Positions 62,185-64,000 of a stretch of 64,000 nt of DNA are shown piece after piece (position 1 is the first letter of the stretch; each line of letters begins with the position of its first letter). The stretch covers positions 62,001-126,000 of the forward strand of contig NZ_AP024276.1 of assembly GCF_021654455.1 (NCBI RefSeq), read 5' to 3'. The DNA is from Streptococcus parasuis (lineage in GTDB: Bacteria > Bacillota > Bacilli > Lactobacillales > Streptococcaceae). Below the pieces are notes generated by a model that did no database searches, was not told where the DNA came from, and saw nothing but the letters and a program-made list of their open reading frames with translations. The translations under genes were made by a program, and so were the position numbers.

Positions 62185-62946
62185 GATAAATTCCTGTTCT
62201 TCCAACCATGCTCGAATAACAGAAAGGGTTTTACCTTGAAATTTTCCAGTTGGGTACATATGATCAGCCCCTGTTAGTGAGACTAGAACAGAATTTTTGT
62301 AATTATGTGCTGTTTTTCTGGCGATGGCAGAGACAGTCATTTTGTCCTCACTTCCTGTGATGACTAAGACAGGCCCGGTAATGCTACGAAAGTCCACATA
62401 GCCTGCTCTGCTTTTATCTAGGAATGGAAAGGCCATTTGTGTGTAAACCTTGCCTGAGTCAGGGACGAGGTTTTGATAGAGCTTTTCTTTTATACTAGGA
62501 TCCTGCGCATTGAGGCAGTAAGAAAAGAAGGCTTTTTTATAAGGTGGAATAGGTTTTTTCCAAAATCCCCAGCGAAGAAAATGGGGTAAGAAACTGGCAA
62601 GCATGGTTGGATAAAGAGCGAAGATATCAGCAGTTGGGGCAGGGCCCATGAGAATCATGCCAGCAACAGGGGTCCGTTCCGCAACCATTTGGGCTAAGAG
62701 ACATCCAAGTGAGTGACCCAGAAGTAAAGGTGGCTCTTCTAGATTTTCGACCAAGGATACCAAGTCATCCACGTAGTCTGTCAAACTAACGTCACCGACT
62801 TTTTTGATCCCTTCTTCATAGGGTAAATCGTGATAGCGTAAACTAGGGGTATAGATCTGTAAGCCGGTTTTTTCTAACTGACTAGCAAAGTCTCCCCAGA
62901 ATGTGCCATTGCACCAGGTGCCATGTATTAAAACGATGCTTTTCAT
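62182..62946 (-). CDS. Alpha/beta hydrolase
   Basis: A 254-aa alpha/beta hydrolase with IVLIHGTWCNGTFW (oxyanion HG), nucleophile elbow GHSLGCLLAQ, acid in VITGSEDKMT and histidine in TGADHMYP. No signal peptide. Substrate unknown; probably a small ester or lactone. Its stop lies in the end of the BOX element. Confidence 0.85.
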   Translation of the reverse strand: MKSIVLIHGTWCNGTFWGDFASQLEKTGLQIYTPSLRYHDLPYEEGIKKVGDVSLTDYVDDLVSLVENLEEPPLLLGHSLGCLLAQMVAERTPVAGMILMGPAPTADIFALYPTMLASFLPHFLRWGFWKKPIPPYKKAFFSYCLNAQDPSIKEKLYQNLVPDSGKVYTQMAFPFLDKSRAGYVDFRSITGPVLVITGSEDKMTVSAIARKTAHNYKNSVLVSLTGADHMYPTGKFQGKTLSVIRAWLEEQEFI

Positions 62947-63105
62947 AGGTTTACTCCTGACTTTTTCTTAATTATAGCATGAGAAAAAAACAATTGTTAA
63001 GTATTTGCAACCTATCTGTAATATTTGTTACGTTATTTTAAGCTCTATGCAAGAATTGTTCTATAGGATGGATTGGGTGAAAAAAACTTAAAGGAATCGA
63101 ATAAT

Positions 63106-63687
63106 ATGAACCACCAAATTATCAAAAGATATCTTAAATTAGGGCTATTTGCTCTGTTTATGGGAAATCTGTTTTGGACGGGAACATCCACTATTCTTGC
63201 GGATGACCTAACTGTAAATGATAGACCTTCGTTAGAAATATTAAAAAAGCAGGCTTTAGCAACAAAAGCTGCAGCGAAAAAAAGAGCTGAAGAAGCAGCA
63301 TTAGCTACAAATATGGTTTCAGAGGTGAAGGTTGAATATACATCCAATACTTACCCAGCAGGTCAATGTACATGGGGAGCAAAAGAAATGGCTCCATGGG
63401 TTGGGAACTATTGGGGAAATGCTGGAGATTGGGCGGCCAGTGCAGCTTCATTAGGCTATGAAGTTGGAACAATACCAAAAGTTGGCGCAATTGCAGTCTG
63501 GACAGATGAAAATGGTGGCTACGGGCATGTTGCCTATGTGACAGATGTGGCTACCGATGGTCAAATTCAAGTCACTGAGTCAAACTATAATGGATCCTAT
63601 TATCCAAGTAATATTCGAGGTTTCTTTGATCCGACAAAAACCAGTGAGGGAACGGTAAGTTATATTTATCCCCCTGCTGGAGTGTGA
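63106..63687 (+). CDS. Secreted CHAP-domain protein, probable peptidoglycan hydrolase
   Basis: A 193-aa precursor: signal peptide about 1-32 (LGLFALFMGNLFWTGTSTILA), a charged alanine-rich linker (KKQALATKAAAKKRAEEAALA) and a CHAP domain with Cys88 (PAGQCTWGAK), His141 (GYGHVAYV) and a polar residue in ESNYN as catalytic triad. It would cut peptide cross-links or the amide bond in the wall. The ATG at 63106 behind AAAGGA is preferred over a TTG at 63073. A strong terminator follows. Confidence 0.88.
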   Translation: MNHQIIKRYLKLGLFALFMGNLFWTGTSTILADDLTVNDRPSLEILKKQALATKAAAKKRAEEAALATNMVSEVKVEYTSNTYPAGQCTWGAKEMAPWVGNYWGNAGDWAASAASLGYEVGTIPKVGAIAVWTDENGGYGHVAYVTDVATDGQIQVTESNYNGSYYPSNIRGFFDPTKTSEGTVSYIYPPAGV

Positions 63688-63767
63688 AACTGCAAGATTT
63701 TTGTCAATGAAAAAGGTTTGGCTTCTTTGAATATCATCTCAAAGTATAAAACTAATAACACAAGATA

Positions 63768-63824
63768 AAACTACCTCCATGGGTGCGACCGAATATGGTT
63801 AAATCCAAGGGGGTAGTTTTTGTA
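63768..63824 (+). terminator. Terminator downstream of the CHAP gene
   Basis: AAAACTACCTCC with GGGGGTAGTTTT encloses a long loop and ends in TTTTTGTAT. Confidence 0.7.
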
Positions 63825-63885
63825 TACAAATCTTACTTATTTTTAATAAATATATATTGAAAGGGCTTTACTTTTTAGTGGTCAA

Positions 63886-63917
63886 TAGTATATAATAACA
63901 ATAAGAAAACGTTTGCA
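63886..63917 (+). promoter_or_regulatory. Promoter of the LacI-type gene with a cre-like site
   Basis: TATAAT at about 63891-63896 is followed by AGAAAACGTTTGCA (63904-63917), a LacI/CcpA-family operator with one mismatch from the cre consensus. It may bind CcpA or the regulator encoded next to it. Confidence 0.55.
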
Positions 63918-63949
63918 CTTTATGGCTTTGAAATCTAAAGGGGAGAAAT

Positions 63950-64000
63950 ATGACGACGTTGGCGGATGTGGCGAAAAGGGCCAATGTTTCAAAGATGACT
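63950..64000 (+). CDS. LacI-family transcriptional regulator (start only; leaves the window)
   Basis: GGGGAGAA precedes the ATG at 63950. The 17 visible residues, MTTLADVAKRANVSKMT, are the first part of a LacI-type helix-turn-helix. The effector-binding domain lies outside the window, so the regulated sugar system is unknown. Confidence 0.85.
   Translation, partial: MTTLADVAKRANVSKMT

Noticed and set aside
63017..63035. Possible WalR/VicR box (TGTAATATTTGTTAC) before the CHAP gene
   Set aside because: The two half-sites are 9 bp apart instead of the 11 bp required; it would fit the gene's function but not the consensus.
1..64000. CRISPR arrays, rRNA genes, T-box or metabolite riboswitches
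   Set aside because: No regularly spaced repeats, no rRNA sequence, and no leader with T-box or riboswitch landmarks was found, including before leuS.

Overview
The window reads as the chromosome of a low-GC streptococcus, most likely Streptococcus suis. This rests on gene content, on protein sequences recalled from the genus (RuvB, MutL, Spx, LeuRS, ComA/ComB), on BOX-type repeats and on streptococcal extended -10 promoters. No database search was run, so the species is an inference.

Layout. 1-5278: end of a membrane protein gene, a double-glycine peptide gene, a ComA/ComB-type peptide exporter pair and a cluster of three small genes resembling a competence-induced bacteriocin operon. 5279-5962: repeats. 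5963-8922 (minus): a polar amino acid ABC importer. 9041-11401: ruvB, a GNAT gene and a HAD phosphatase. 11557-12599: comR and the tiny pheromone gene comS. 12667-18273: folC, a GT-C-like membrane protein, mutL, ruvA. 18787-23519: tag, cinA, recA, spx, ireB, ruvX and a DUF1292 gene. 23844-25045: a nucleotidyltransferase and comX (sigma X). 25423-27086 (minus): tRNA-Lys, probable 6S RNA, rarA. 27160-31002: DUF3013, an ASCH protein, a small RNA/type I toxin locus, prmA, rsmE, DUF554. 31040-34173 (minus): an acetyltransferase and a wall-anchored 5'-nucleotidase. 34593-37504: rel, dtd and a small membrane protein. 37705-39717: a repeat, a truncated Rgg-like gene and an ABC exporter. 39745-44041: a DtxR-type regulator and a TroABCD-like metal importer. 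44097-49697: pepO, a patatin and leuS. 49794-51209: an ISL3-family IS. 51392-60014: a cellobiose-type PTS operon with three glycosidase-type genes. 60062-61973: a group II intron, then a BOX repeat. 62182-64000: a hydrolase, a CHAP protein and the start of a LacI regulator.

The main theme is natural competence. The pheromone receptor ComR, the WW-type pheromone precursor ComS and sigma X are all present. Palindromes of the type GACATnnATGTC lie exactly 24 nt before the -10 hexamer of comS, of comX and also of the ABC exporter at 38187. TACGAATA-type sigma-X boxes stand before comAB, before the bacteriocin-like operon and, with one mismatch, before cinA-recA. The proposed circuit is: ComS-bound ComR switches on comS, comX and the ABC exporter; sigma X then switches on the ComAB-like exporter, its candidate bacteriocin peptides and cinA-recA. 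A truncated Rgg/ComR paralogue just upstream of the ABC exporter suggests that this exporter once had its own regulator.

Other notable points: a holin-like type I toxin gene split by a 152-bp string of hairpins with a 4-bp target duplication; a candidate antitoxin RNA converging on it; a possible leaderless ruvB mRNA; a degenerate C-terminal domain in CinA; a perfect cre site upstream of the probable 6S RNA; and near-identical terminators at both ends of the PTS cassette.
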